Assembly: GCA_034231615.1 (NCBI GenBank)
Contig: CM067322.1
Coordinates: 65,067,349 to 65,131,348, forward strand
Length of the DNA: 64,000 bases
DNA from: Meghimatium bilineatum
Taxonomy: Eukaryota; Mollusca; Gastropoda; Stylommatophora; Philomycidae
Direction of reading: 5' to 3'
Under the pieces are notes generated by a model, which saw only the letters and a list, made by a program, of their open reading frames with translations, had not been told where the DNA came from and made no database searches. Made by a program: the position numbers and the translations under genes. Of this stretch, positions 43,430-52,915 are shown piece by piece; positions within the stretch are counted from its first letter, which is position 1, and every line of letters begins with the position of its first letter.

Positions 43430-43600
43430 ACCGAAGATGGATGTGTTGGGCCATTGGTGCAAATAAAATGGCGACAACACAATTTAATTCTCCATTTTCA
43501 TATCCATTCTCTGGACTACATCCTTCTGGAAATCTAGTAGGACCATTGTCCTAACAAGAGAGATTCAATAGGAATTTGAGAATGAACGTTGAAGAAGAAA
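43430..43600 (+). repeat. SINE family B copy
   Basis: ACCGAAGATGGATGTGTTGG to GGAATTTGAGAATGAACGTT. It lies head to head with 43231-43390, separated by only about 40 bases. Confidence 0.88.
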
Positions 43601-43900
43601 GCATAATAATACAGGCATTACTCTAGAACCCACAGGAAACGAGAAATAACAAGTATTATCTAGAGGAAAGAAATAGATGCAGAGATGCAAAAGTAGTTTG
43701 GTGTGGTAGAGCATGGAAAGAACTGGAAGCAAGCTAAAAATAGGACAAGATAGAGGAGTTTGTTTAAGACCTATATTCCATGAGGTGCAAATAGTTGTAT
43801 AGCCAGATAGATAGACATAATAGATGATTGATTGATTAAGTATTTGATTGAGAGATTCATCTGCATGCACTTTAATCTTTAAAACTGTGTTCCCTTCCAG

Positions 43901-44019
43901 TGTTTATGATAAGAACACACACTTGTGTGCATTTGACACCGGCCTGATTGAACGTAACAAGTATCTGTACTTCAGCGGAATCTTGAAACCCATATTTGAA
44001 GAGGATGCCAGCCCAGAAG
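43901..44019 (+). pseudogene. DNMT1: DNMT1 relic exon 9 seen (RFTS core)
   Basis: CCTTCCAG / [26 protein letters not shown] then [19 protein letters not shown]. It is very close to vertebrate VYCKHGHLCPIDTGLIEKN..LFFSG..KPIYDDD and contains the His-Leu-Cys zinc site. This and exon 11 are the clearest DNMT1 matches in the window. Confidence 0.93.
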
Positions 44020-44179
44020 GTATGGATGTGAAGTTAGGTTGTTTATATAGAGTTTCTGTAAAAGATGCCAGCAGCAAATAACTTCCATATTTTTTCTGTT
44101 ATTAGTTCTTCGGTGTAACATTTTTCTTCTATCGATTGTGTTTTCTCTGCTGTTACTGTTAGCTGTAGCATGGTTGAAT

Positions 44180-44410
44180 GCTGGTCGGTTTTTGAGCAAT
44201 ATTACATTGGGTCGCTTGATATGCAGTAATATTGTGAGGTCTCAGAGCATTTGTAACTCCTTTAATCCACTTTCTTCTTGGTCTTCCTTTGCCGTTTGAT
44301 GTCTTCATTTATGTTGTATGCTCTGTTGTTGGCCAATGCTGGTTCATTCTCATTAAGTGGCGGAACCATTTCAGTCTCTGATTTTCAATATATTTGACCG
44401 CAGATGTTCC
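44180..44410 (-). pseudogene. LINE ORF2 C-terminal tail
   Basis: The minus strand reads VKYIENQRLKWFRHLMRMNQ and, after a frame change, GKGRPRRKWIKGVTNALRPH. It is related to plus-strand 11230-11400. Confidence 0.78.
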
Positions 44411-44504
44411 AGCAATTTTTTTAATCTTTATATTCCCCATATGATCACTTCTTGTTTTGTTTGCTTTTTTTTCATTAGATTTTCTTTTTCTATATTCATT
44501 TCAC

Positions 44505-44745
44505 ATTCCAGGATTAACAGTTGGAGGTTACAATCTGAATAATCTAAGATATGCTGACGATACAATTCTGATTGAAGGGAGCGAACAACAACTTCAAGCC
44601 CTGTTGGACATGGTAGTACAAGCAAGTGAAAACAAAGGAATTAGTCTAAAAAAGAAGAAAACAAGGAATGGCTGTTTCAAAGACATACATAAAGTTAAAA
44701 TTCAGATAAACAAACATGCCAGTTTTAGCATGCAGGTTTGAAGGT
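44505..44745 (+). pseudogene. LINE reverse transcriptase catalytic fragment
   Basis: GYNLNNLRYADDTILIEGSE and LQALLDMVVQASENKGISLK. YADD is the catalytic box. It is the same lineage as 10083-10512 and abuts the oppositely oriented LINE tail at 44180-44410. Confidence 0.82.
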
Positions 44746-44802
44746 CTCACTAGTGTCCCATTAGACAAACTTGCTATGCAACAGCACAGATTCCCTAGTA
44801 GA

Positions 44803-44957
44803 TCTTCTACAGTGTTCATTCTCAAACTCCCGCTGGATCTCCCTTATAGCAGTTCAATGGTCCTACTAGATTTCCAGCAGGATGTAGTCCAAAGAATGGA
44901 AATGTGCTGTGTCACTGTGTTATTTGTGCCAATGGTCTAACACATCCATCTTCTGCG
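44803..44957 (-). repeat. SINE family B copy
   Basis: CATTCTCAAACTCCCGCTGG, TAGCAGTTCAATGGTCCTAC and CACATCCATCTTCTGCG. Confidence 0.88.
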
Positions 44958-45171
44958 TGGCCATAATAAATTATATGACTACACAGGAAGCTTTTTACCT
45001 TCTGAGTGGTACATTTCTTCTCAAAGCATTGCATGCCTATATGGAGTTGGGAGTCTATCTACATAGTATGAAATACATCTCTGGAGAAACCTCAATTGCA
45101 CAAAAGGATGCAAATCCTGTATTGCTCATTATTTCCAGGGATCGAAACAAAAATGGCAACATCTTTTAGTC

Positions 45172-45515
45172 GTAGTACAGATATGTGTAGATACAGATAA
45201 AGTCCCATGGTAGCAACTATTAGGTGGTGTGGCCAGTTTCCTTTCTTGCGGTGTTTACCTTCCTCAACACATACTCCTGGTACCCAACTACAACCCCTGA
45301 ACTGGAGGAATGACCGTATTAAGTGAGAAATCACGACCATGATTTTTTATTTGGACTTGGTTTCAAACAAATCACATTTTCTGGTGATAGTAAACCTGGC
45401 ACGCTGTAACCTGGTGACAGTAAGCAAACTCACTATCAACTAGGCTAGAACCTGGCAACTCTGTAACTCAGTTACAGTAGGCAAGCTCACTATCAACTAG
45501 CCTACAAGGCTTCTC
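45172..45515 (-). repeat. tRNA-derived SINE family E, copy 2
   Basis: Minus-strand A box CTAGTTGATAGTGAG and body GGAAGGTAAACACCGCAAG with CTGGCCACACC. The head is duplicated: two A-box modules (GCAAGCTCACTATCAACTAG and GCAAACTCACTATCAACTAG in plus sense) about 64 bases apart. Confidence 0.75.
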
Positions 45516-45588
45516 ATGTGTAGAAGAAAATAAAGTGTTTTCAATGTTTGGTAGTTTTTTTTTCTTTAATGTGATTGTTCTATTCCAG

Positions 45589-45681
45589 GTGGAGTACCTT
45601 GCCGCAACATGGGTCCAATAAATGAATGATTTGTTGCTGGCTTTGATGGAGGAGAAAATGCCTTGATTGGGTTTTCAACAG
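45589..45681 (+). pseudogene. DNMT1: DNMT1 relic exon 10 seen (RFTS), with in-frame TGA
   Basis: TATTCCAG / GTTTGT. GGVPCRNMGPINE, stop (45627-45629), FVAGFDGGENALIGFST. The vertebrate sequence is [25 protein letters not shown], so the stop sits exactly at a conserved Trp (TGG to TGA). The rest of the exon is highly conserved and in phase. Confidence 0.9.
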
Positions 45682-45894
45682 GTTTGTCATTATTTAAATT
45701 AGCCTTTATTTGATTGTTTCAAGTAAGGGAAACTCTTATATCTCATGAACACATGCAGAAGAACATAATTTGTATTAAATATTTTAAATAGTGAAAATTG
45801 AAATCTGCTAAGGAACAGAATGTGATTGAATTACTTAAAAACACTTGATTATATCACAGTTTTATACATTGTATCACTTGCAATTAATCGAATG

Positions 45895-45985
45895 ATTGGT
45901 TGGTTGCTAATCCATCTTTCCATGGCTCATGCACTTTGACCCAATTGTTTGAACGCATATCTTATTTGTCTTTGGGGAGGGGGGG
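45895..45985 (-). pseudogene. LINE 3' tail fragment
   Basis: Matches 59218-59290: GGTTGGTTGCTAATCCA.C, CATGGCTCATGC and TTTGACCCAAT. This is the end of an RNase H-type LINE with an AACC-type tail. Confidence 0.6.
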
Positions 45986-46251
45986 AGTTTTGTGTGTAAA
46001 TAGGTCAAATCATAATTCTGTACAAGAAAATTGTAAAGGTTGTAGAATTTTGTTCCCTAACCAGTTTGTCCACCGCATTCTTGCAACAATTTGAGTGTAT
46101 TATTACTGCATACTCTTGAATTTACAAGCATAATGCTTCTTGAAATTATGGAGGAGACGTAAAAACCTTGTATGTACATTCATCTGACAAAGTGAAACAT
46201 TATTTCAAACAAATAATCTGTTTTATTCCGGACGCATGTTTTTCCGGTTAA

Positions 46252-47482
46252 CCTTTAGAGCCCAGCCCTCAATTAAAATTACGCAATATCCCCCTGGGGC
46301 CTGAATTCTTTTTTGGAAAATTTGCGTTATTGTTGGTGGGTGTTTTGAAAACGCGATAACATTTTTGTTTTAACAGATATCAAAATAATTTTTGCATATC
46401 TAAATAAAGGAGTGAATAGTGAATATAGTTGTGTTTTTTGTTGTTGTTGTTGTTGTTGTTGTATGTATGATATGACAGTTGTGAGCCGCCCGTGTGTTGC
46501 CGGGGCCTTAAGGGTAGCAAAGAATAGCAACACTTTACCTTCCATGCATGTCGTAAAAGGCGACTAAGGAGGTTATGGGATGGAGTTGGCTGTCCCATCC
46601 CATATAGGGTCAGAGACCCAAAGCCATGCTGAAGTCGGATATGTCAGGTCAAAAGGCGCAGATACCGCAGCTATGTGTAAACCATGACACAATGCATTCT
46701 GTTCTCTGGACTACATCCTGCTAATCTGCAGGAGTTTGAGTAGAAACGCAGAAGAAGAAGATGACAGTGGTGAGCATGATGTGAAGTTGAAAATTCGGAG
46801 GGAAATTGCAAAACGTCATTTTCAAAATCGCACATATAACTTCTTAACTACCCTAATACTTGAGCAATGTGTGGAAAAATTGATAAAATCCTCCCTAATA
46901 CCTATACTTGTTGTATATATATTGTTTCATATGCAAACTAATATAATATGGCCTAAAAAACGAATAAAATGTGAAGAAATCTCATAATGTCCGTCCGGTC
47001 AACACTAGGTCTCGGCCGACACACAGCGTAATTATTGTCCATGCACACACGTGGCACCCCTGATACATATTATTTTTGTGTTTTTGAACGAATACACATT
47101 CATTCTTAACAAATAACAACATATTAAACACAAAAAACAACAATTAGAACATGTAGTCGCGATTACTTACCCATGGCAGGCGGTACTCAATTTGATAGTA
47201 AAATACTGCACCGAAAATAGCTAAAGTCGCTCCAGAAATGCGTTACAATACCAACTGGCTTTCCCCTTCTTACAATGGTAATGTGTAAAGGAATTTGATC
47301 TTTAGACTGACGTATTCCTAGCTTCGTGTGGCGGGAATTTCTACGTCATATAAGCTTTACTTCGTGAAGTTCCGTACTCGCGATTCGGGCACTATCTGTT
47401 AAGTCGCTGCGCAATATTGAGCCAATAGGCAAGATGTGGGGCACACTTTTGTTGCAAAATTGCGCCTGTAGAGTCCTAAAGG
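46252..47482. mobile_element. Non-autonomous piggyBac-like element (MITE), with nested SINE
   Basis: Bounded by TTAA at 46248-46251 and 47483-47486. The ends are CCTTTAGAGCCCAGCCCTC (left) and CCTTTAGGACTCTACAGGCG (right, inverted). Without the SINE A at 46486-46760 it is about 0.95 kb. A (GTT)n run precedes the SINE. There is no transposase frame. It shares a large internal part with 36086-36697. Confidence 0.8.
46486..46760 (+). repeat. SINE family A, full length, with 14-bp target duplication
   Basis: Flanked by ATGACAGTTGTGAG (46472-46485) and ATGACAGTGGTGAG (46761-46774), one mismatch. The 275-bp unit between runs from CCGCCCGTGTGTTGCCGGGG to GAAACGCAGAAGAAGAAG and defines the family's true ends. 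Confidence 0.94.
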
Positions 47483-47650
47483 TTAAGTAAAATGTACCTC
47501 TTATGGTACATTCTTTCAACCTTAGATGTTAGTCCAATTTGGTTATATAAAAGCTTTACAACCATAAAAAAAATTGTGGTTCTGGTAATCCAGTTATTAC
47601 GACCTCTGGTTTGATTACAGTTACACATAATTTTTTTTTTCTGACTGCAG

Positions 47651-47802
47651 GTTTTGTCGAGTACATATTGATGCAACCCAGCGAGGCTTACAGTCCTTTC
47701 ATTGAGCAGATGAGGGTCAAAGTTCATATGTCCAAGATTGTTATTGAATTTCTCATCAACAATCCAGATGCTAGTTACGAGGATTTGTTGAATAAAATTC
47801 AG
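47651..47802 (+). pseudogene. DNMT1: DNMT1 relic exon 11 seen (RFTS)
   Basis: ACTGCAG / GTATTA. FVEYILMQPSEAYSPFIEQM, RVKVHMSKIVIEFLINNPDA, SYEDLLNKIQ. The vertebrate match is FAEYILMDPS.EY.PIF..MQEKIYISKIVVEFL...YEDL.NKIE. The downstream exon starting TTVPPSGL in vertebrates is not found. Confidence 0.93.
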
Positions 47803-48689
47803 GTATTATGAATAAATTAATTATTGGAAAAATAACAGTTCTTTTCTGTCAGGTATTCGTATTCACATAAAACTTCTTGTGCCCCCAGGTATCCTTCTTG
47901 TGTATTTTTCATTCCTCTGTGTCCCTTTCATCCCCCCTGTTTAGAACTGCAGCATCGATCCTAGCTCCAGGGAGACTACAGCCCTTTATCGATCAGCTTG
48001 GCACACCCGGATCACTGCCGACATCACTAAATTTGAAAAAAGAATGAACACTGCAGGCAATTTACGAGAGACAGAAGCAAATGGAAAAATCTTAGATCTG
48101 TCCTACTCTGGACCCTCTGCACAAACTGCAATAGAACTTTCCTGGCACAAATCGGACATCTGCAAACTCACAAACCAAAAACAAATTAGACAATCAAAAT
48201 TATTTTTTGTTCTTTTTGTTCACACCACATTTTTTGTTTTTCATACCATGCTCATCTTTGCTTGCAAAGGAGGAACATTATCAACATCAACCCCCTCCCC
48301 TTCATCTGCTCTGTGTGCCTTTCACATGTGTGCGCTGACACACATACACAGTGGGTTTCATCCCTCCGTGTACCTTTCATCTTCCTTGTGTACCTTCTGT
48401 TCCACTTGTGTACCTTCCATACCCCCTTGTCTTTCATCAGTCATAAAAGTGTCATTTTGGCTTTTTTTGTGCACCAAATCAGTGAGGTTAGAAATGGCAC
48501 GAACCCAATGATTGTGCATTATGAAGTTACGGAAAGTGCCAGTAATCAAATTATCAACAGTGATTGCAAGAAGCAAGCAGTCACTTCCAGAATTGCATTA
48601 ATGCTTACATTTGAACATTTTAAAACTATGAACATTTACATGTGTATTTAGATCTAGACAAATTGATACAATTAATGAAAGTCATGTGG
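47803..48689. other. Stretch where RFTS-end, CXXC and BAH1 exons are expected but not found
   Basis: No Cys-rich CXXC pattern or BAH motif is present on either strand. A plus-strand piece at 47960-48190 (ALYRSAWHTRITADITKFEK, then RMNTAGNLRETEANG) is open but unrecognised. The rest is pyrimidine-rich (CTTTCATCCC-type phrases). Confidence 0.55.
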
Positions 48690-48847
48690 TTCTTCTTCAG
48701 CGTTTATTCTCAAACTCCCGCTGCATCTCTCTTGTAGCAGGATCATTGTCTTACTAGATTTCCAGCAGGATGTAGTCCAGAGAATGGAAATGTACTGTGG
48801 TGCAGTTTTATTTGTGGCAATGGCCCGACACATCCATCTTCAGCGGG
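48690..48847 (-). repeat. SINE family B copy
   Basis: TTCTTCTTCAGCGTTTATTC, TAGCAGGATCATTGTCTTAC and GGCCCGACACATCCATCTTC. Confidence 0.9.
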
Positions 48848-48985
48848 ATGTGGTTCTAAACAAGGTTTTAAATATGCACTTCAAGAGAATTTTTGATAGA
48901 AAATTTGATGAAATATGGTTTTATTTTCTAAATTATTTTCTAATTTGTTGAAATATGGATTTATTTTCTGAAATTGTTGATGCAG

Positions 48986-49090
48986 GTTGATAAAGATGTT
49001 TACCCAGACGCCTATCGAAAGTCGGAATACGTGAAAGGGTCAAATGACAAGTGCCCGGAACCTTTTCGTGTTGCCAGGATTATGGAAATT
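48986..49090 (+). pseudogene. DNMT1: DNMT1 relic exon 12 seen (BAH2), cut by a SINE
   Basis: After GATGCAG it reads [35 protein letters not shown]. The vertebrate match is [34 protein letters not shown]. No donor site follows: coding sequence runs straight into reversed SINE A sequence (TCTGCGTTCATTC) and hits a stop. Confidence 0.88.
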
Positions 49091-49165
49091 TCTGCGTTCA
49101 TTCTCAAACTCCCTGCAGATTAGCAGGGTGCAGTCCTGAGAACAAAGTTTTGTGTCATGATTTAA
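49090..49165 (-). repeat. SINE family A 3' fragment, inverted duplicate of 49616-49689
   Basis: The reverse complement equals 49616-49689 base for base as far as I can read, including shared oddities (an extra G in GCAGGGAGTTTGAGAATG and the unusual CAAAACTTTGTTCTCAG). So it arose by local inverted duplication rather than by independent insertion. Confidence 0.85.
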
Positions 49166-49167
49166 TA

Positions 49168-49396
49168 ATAGGATCACTGGTAATTCAATGATTGGATCAC
49201 TGGTCATTCAATGATTGGATCACTGGTCATTCAATGATTGGATCAGTGGTAATTCAATGATCGAATCACTGGTAATTTATGATTGGATCACTGGTAATTC
49301 AATGATTGGATCACTGGTAATTCAATGATCGGATCACTGGTAATTCAATGATTGGATCAGTGGTAATTCAATGATTGGATCAGTGGTAATTCACTG
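49168..49396. repeat. 23-bp tandem repeat, about ten units
   Basis: The unit is GGATCACTGGTAATTCAATG plus ATT. It lies inside the loop of the SINE inverted pair. Confidence 0.93.
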
Positions 49397-49419
49397 AATG
49401 GAAAGATTGGAGAAGTGGT

Positions 49420-49692
49420 GCTCCTGTGTGTTCCTGGGCCCAAAAGGGGAGCAAAGAATAGCAACACTATTTATCTTCCATGCATGTCATAAGACAACTA
49501 ATGAAGTTATGGAGTGGATTTGACTGTCCTATACTACATAGGGTCAAAGTAACCCAGAAACCATACTCAAACTGGTGTGTCAGGTCGAAAGGTGCAGATA
49601 TTTGCAGCAAAACTGTAAATCATGACACAAAACTTTGTTCTCAGGACTGCACCCTGCTAATCTGCAGGGAGTTTGAGAATGAACGCAGAAGA
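49420..49692 (+). repeat. SINE family A, near full length
   Basis: GCTCCTGTGTGTTCCTGGGC, AAAAGGGGAGCAAAGAATAG and GAATGAACGCAGAAGA. Confidence 0.9.
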
Positions 49693-49795
49693 GCAGTGGT
49701 AATTCATTGATTGAAAAGATTTGATTACCTATTAGTGAAAGAAAGGATGAGAGCAGAAATGCCAGTCTCTAGCTGATAACCAAACTCAACTAATC

Positions 49796-49885
49796 GTCAT
49801 AAGCTGCAAAACATAATACAACGTTCTTCAATCTCCTGACTACATCCTGCTAATCTGTGGGAGCTTGGAAACGAATGCAAAAGAC
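49796..49885 (+). repeat. SINE family A 3' fragment
   Basis: CATAAGCTGCAAAACATAAT, GACTACATCCTGCTAATCTG and GAAACGAATGCAAAAGAC. Confidence 0.7.
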
Positions 49886-49986
49886 TAATCGTCGTCAAGA
49901 TTAAGAAAGATATTGTCATAATTTCACATGGTCGCAATAAGCAAACATAGTTATTGTTAACATTATTCTCTTTTCTTCTATTGTAG

Positions 49987-50107
49987 GGTAAGGGAAAAGG
50001 CAAGAGCAAAGGAAAGTCTAGTAAAGATGAGTTAGAACAGGAGAATGCTGTGAAACATTTTTCAGTACATCAGCTGCGAACACTGGATGTCTTTGCTGGG
50101 TGTGGAG
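49987..50107 (+). pseudogene. DNMT1: DNMT1 relic exon 13 seen (Gly-Lys linker and catalytic motif I)
   Basis: ATTGTAG / GTACGT. GKGKGKSKGKSSKDELEQEN, AVKHFSVHQ, LRTLDVFAGCGG. The (GK)n linker joins the regulatory half to the catalytic half in DNMT1, and LRTLDVFxGCGG is motif I, which binds S-adenosylmethionine (vertebrate LRTLDVFSGCGG). The following exons (motif IV Pro-Cys onward) are absent from the remaining 13.9 kb. Confidence 0.92.
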
Positions 50108-50149
50108 GTACGTGTCTCACGTTTTCAAACATATTCATTACTTTCATAT

Positions 50150-51893
50150 CGCAGTATATGTCAACACGTAGTCTTACATCAGTGACAATATCATATGTCA
50201 GCACACAGTCTTCCATCAATCACAATGTCATTTCAACACGTAGTCTTCCATCAATCACAATATCATATGTCAGCACGTAGTCTTCCATCAATCACATATG
50301 TCAACACGTAGTCTTCCATCAATCACAATATCATATGTCAGCACGTAGTCTTCCATCAATCACAATATCATATGTCAGCACGTAGTCTTCCATCAATCAC
50401 AATATCATATGTCAGCACGTAGTCTTCCATCAATCACAATATCATATGTCAGCACGTAGTCTTCCATCAATCACATATGTCAACACGTAGTCTTCCATCA
50501 ATCACAATATCATATGTCAGCACGTAGTCTTCCATCAATCACAATATCATATGTCAGCACGTAGTCTTCCATCAATCACAATATCATATGTCAGCACGTA
50601 GTCTTCCATCAATCACACTATCATATGTCAGCACGTACTCTTCCATCAATCACATGTCAACACGTAGTCTTCCATCAATCACAATATCATATGTCAGCAC
50701 GTCGTCTTCCATCAATCACAATATCATATGTCAGCACGTAGTCTTCCATCAATCACAATATCATATGTCAGCACGTAGTCTTCCATCAATCACATATGTC
50801 AACACATAGTCTTCCATCAATCACAATATAATGTCAGCACGTATTCTTCCATCAATCACAATATCATATGTCAGCACGTAGTCTTCCTTCAATCACATAT
50901 GTCAACACGTAGTCTTCCATTAATGACATATATGTCAACATGTAGTCTTCCATCAATCACAATATCATATGTCAGCACGTAGTCTTCCATCAATCACAAT
51001 ATCATATGTCAACACATAGTCTTCCATCAATCACAATATAATGTCAGCACATAGTCTTCCATCAATCACAATATCATATGTTAGCACGTAGTCTTCCATC
51101 AATCACAATATATGTCAACACATAGTCTTCCATCAATCACAATATCATATGTCAGCACGTAGTCTTCCATCAATCACAATATTATATGTCAACACGTAGT
51201 CTTCCATTAATGACATATATGTCAACACCTAGTCTTCCATCAATCACAATATCATATGTCAGCACGTAGTCTTCCATCAATCACAATATCATATGTCAGC
51301 ACCTAGTCTTCCATCAATCACAATATCATATGTCAGCGCATAGTCTTCCATCAATCACATATATGTCAACACATAGTCCTCCATCAATCACAATATCAAA
51401 TGTCAATACCAGGTCTTCCATCAATCACAATATCATATGTCAACACATGGTCTTCCATCAATCACAATATCACATGTCAGCACGTAGTCTTCCATCAATC
51501 ACATATATGTCAACACCTAGTCTTCCATCAATCACAATATCATATGTCAACACATAGTCTTCCATCAATCACAATATCATATGTCAACACATAGTCTTCC
51601 ATCAATCACACTATCATGTCAGCATGTAGTCTTCCATCAATCACAATATCATATGCCAACACCTAGTCTTCCATCAATCACAATATCATATGTCAACACG
51701 TAGTCTTCCATCAATCACAATATCATATGTCGACACGTAGTCTTCCATCAATCACAATATCATATGTCGACACGTAGTCTTCCATCAATCACAATATCAT
51801 ATGTCAACACGTAGTCTTCCATCAATCACAATATCATGTCAGCACGTAGTCTTCCATCAATCACAATATCATGTCAGCACGTAGTCCTCCAGC
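50150..51893. repeat. 31-37-bp minisatellite, about 50 units
   Basis: Two unit types alternate: GTCAGCACGTAGTCTTCCAT plus CAATCACAATATCATAT, and a shorter form GTCAACACGTAGTCTTCCAT plus CAATCACATAT. Variation is mostly at the ACGTAG positions (ACATAG, ACCTAG). It starts about 45 bases after DNMT1 exon 13. Confidence 0.97.
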
Positions 51894-52319
51894 AGTTTCT
51901 ACCTTTGGAGATGCAGACGAGTGTGGAAAGATCTTGATTTTAGGATGGGGTTGTTTTTTTGAGTATTTTTTTAGATGGATTTATTATGGTTTTGGGTTAT
52001 GATTAGGCTGTATTAGTTGTAGAATAAACTATTTGGGTTATGGTTAATATACTTTATTTCTCTGTAACCATACTGCTAGTAGCCCTGCCGAGAGAGAAAG
52101 AGAGATCTGGTTCCCAAGTCACCAACCTCAAAGCTAACCAAAATCACACTTGCTGGACATTTTTGTCGTTATCAACATAGCCACAGACTTTCCTTTTATA
52201 AAATTGGGTCCAGACACAAAAAAGTTGAGAATCTGTGCTTAGATGTGGTGTACACAGTTTAAAATATTGAGAAACCCTGATGTTCCATATAATTCCATTT
52301 GTTTTGTTTGTTTTCTCAG
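51894..52319. other. Non-coding stretch before the protease exon
   Basis: No further DNMT1 exon seen; AT-rich with a polypyrimidine tract and TTTTCTCAG acceptor at its end. Confidence 0.5.
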
Positions 52320-52461
52320 TTTGACTGTTAGTACTACAACATATTGCAATGGAGGCTGCAGGGCCATAGCTGATACTGGCACCTCGTTGCTCGCTGGACC
52401 CAGCAGTGAGATAGAAAAGTTGAATGCTCAGATTGGAGCTATCAAGTTTGTAGAAGGAGAG
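52320..52461 (+). CDS. Cathepsin D-type aspartic protease, exon with second active-site Asp
   Basis: TTTTCTCAG / GTGGGT borders. After one base it reads LTVSTTTYCNGGCRAIADTG, TSLLAGPSSEIEKLNAQIGA, IKFVEGE. ADTGTS is the second catalytic Asp-Thr-Gly of pepsin-fold proteases, and CxxGCxAIxDTGTSLxxGP is as in cathepsin D (a lysosomal endopeptidase). Forty-seven codons without a stop. The first catalytic lobe exons are not present upstream. Could equally be a cathepsin D-like paralogue. Confidence 0.88.
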
Positions 52462-52526
52462 GTGGGTTGATTTGTGTAGCTCATTTTTTATGTTTACCTA
52501 GAACAAGCAGAGGTATTATGAAATCT

Positions 52527-52915
52527 ACAGGGAAAGGAGGAAAGTGAAAGACAGCATATGGAGAAAGAAGGAAAGACCAAGACAACCTACAGGGAAAGAG
52601 AAAGATGGTCCACAAGGAGAAGGAAAGATACAGCCCACAGGGAAAGAAGGAAAGAGAGAGGCAGCCCACTGGGAAAGAAGGATAGCAAAAATCAGCCCAC
52701 ATGGAAAGAAGGAAAGAGAAAGACGGCCCACAAGGAAAAAAAGGAATGAGAAAGACATCCCACAGGAAAAAGAGGGAAAGAAAAAAATAACCCACACGGA
52801 AAAGAAAGAAAGAGAAAGATAACCAACAAAGAAAGAAGGAAACTGCAAAATAACCAGCATGGAAAGAGGAAGATAACATTCATAGAGGAAAGAATGGCAC
52901 ATTCAAAATGGTAAA
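52527..52915 (+). repeat. Purine-rich degenerate tandem repeat, about 31 bp
   Basis: The unit is roughly GGGAAAGAAGGAAAGAGAAA plus GACAGCCCACA. The strand is strongly purine-biased. The long minus-strand frames here (Phe/Ser/Leu-rich) are products of the repeat. Confidence 0.8.

Larger units (their letters stand above)
27657..50107 (+). pseudogene. DNMT1: DNMT1 (maintenance DNA methyltransferase) gene relic
   Basis: Thirteen exon-like segments with splice sites lie in the order of the DNMT1 protein: DMAP1-binding end, linker, PIP box, RFTS domain, BAH2, Gly-Lys repeat and catalytic motif I. DNMT1 copies CpG methylation at replication forks. Codon phase is continuous across nearly all joints, which supports real exons. 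Against function: in-frame stops at 35238 (TAA), 38298 (TAG) and 45627 (TGA); a phase mismatch between exons 5 and 6; a 1.2-kb gap after exon 11 where the RFTS end, CXXC and BAH1 should be; an exon 12 cut by a SINE; and no catalytic exons after motif I. Because introns are present, it is a degraded duplicate (or a damaged sole copy), not a processed retrocopy. The first exons are not identified. Confidence 0.85.

Noticed and set aside
50050-51893. CRISPR-like array of regularly spaced repeats
   Set aside because: The units are contiguous tandem repeats with no unique spacers, in a eukaryotic intron.
52481-52902. Long Phe/Ser/Leu-rich minus-strand ORFs resembling membrane proteins
   Set aside because: They are the complement of a purine-rich tandem repeat; the hydrophobic look is compositional.
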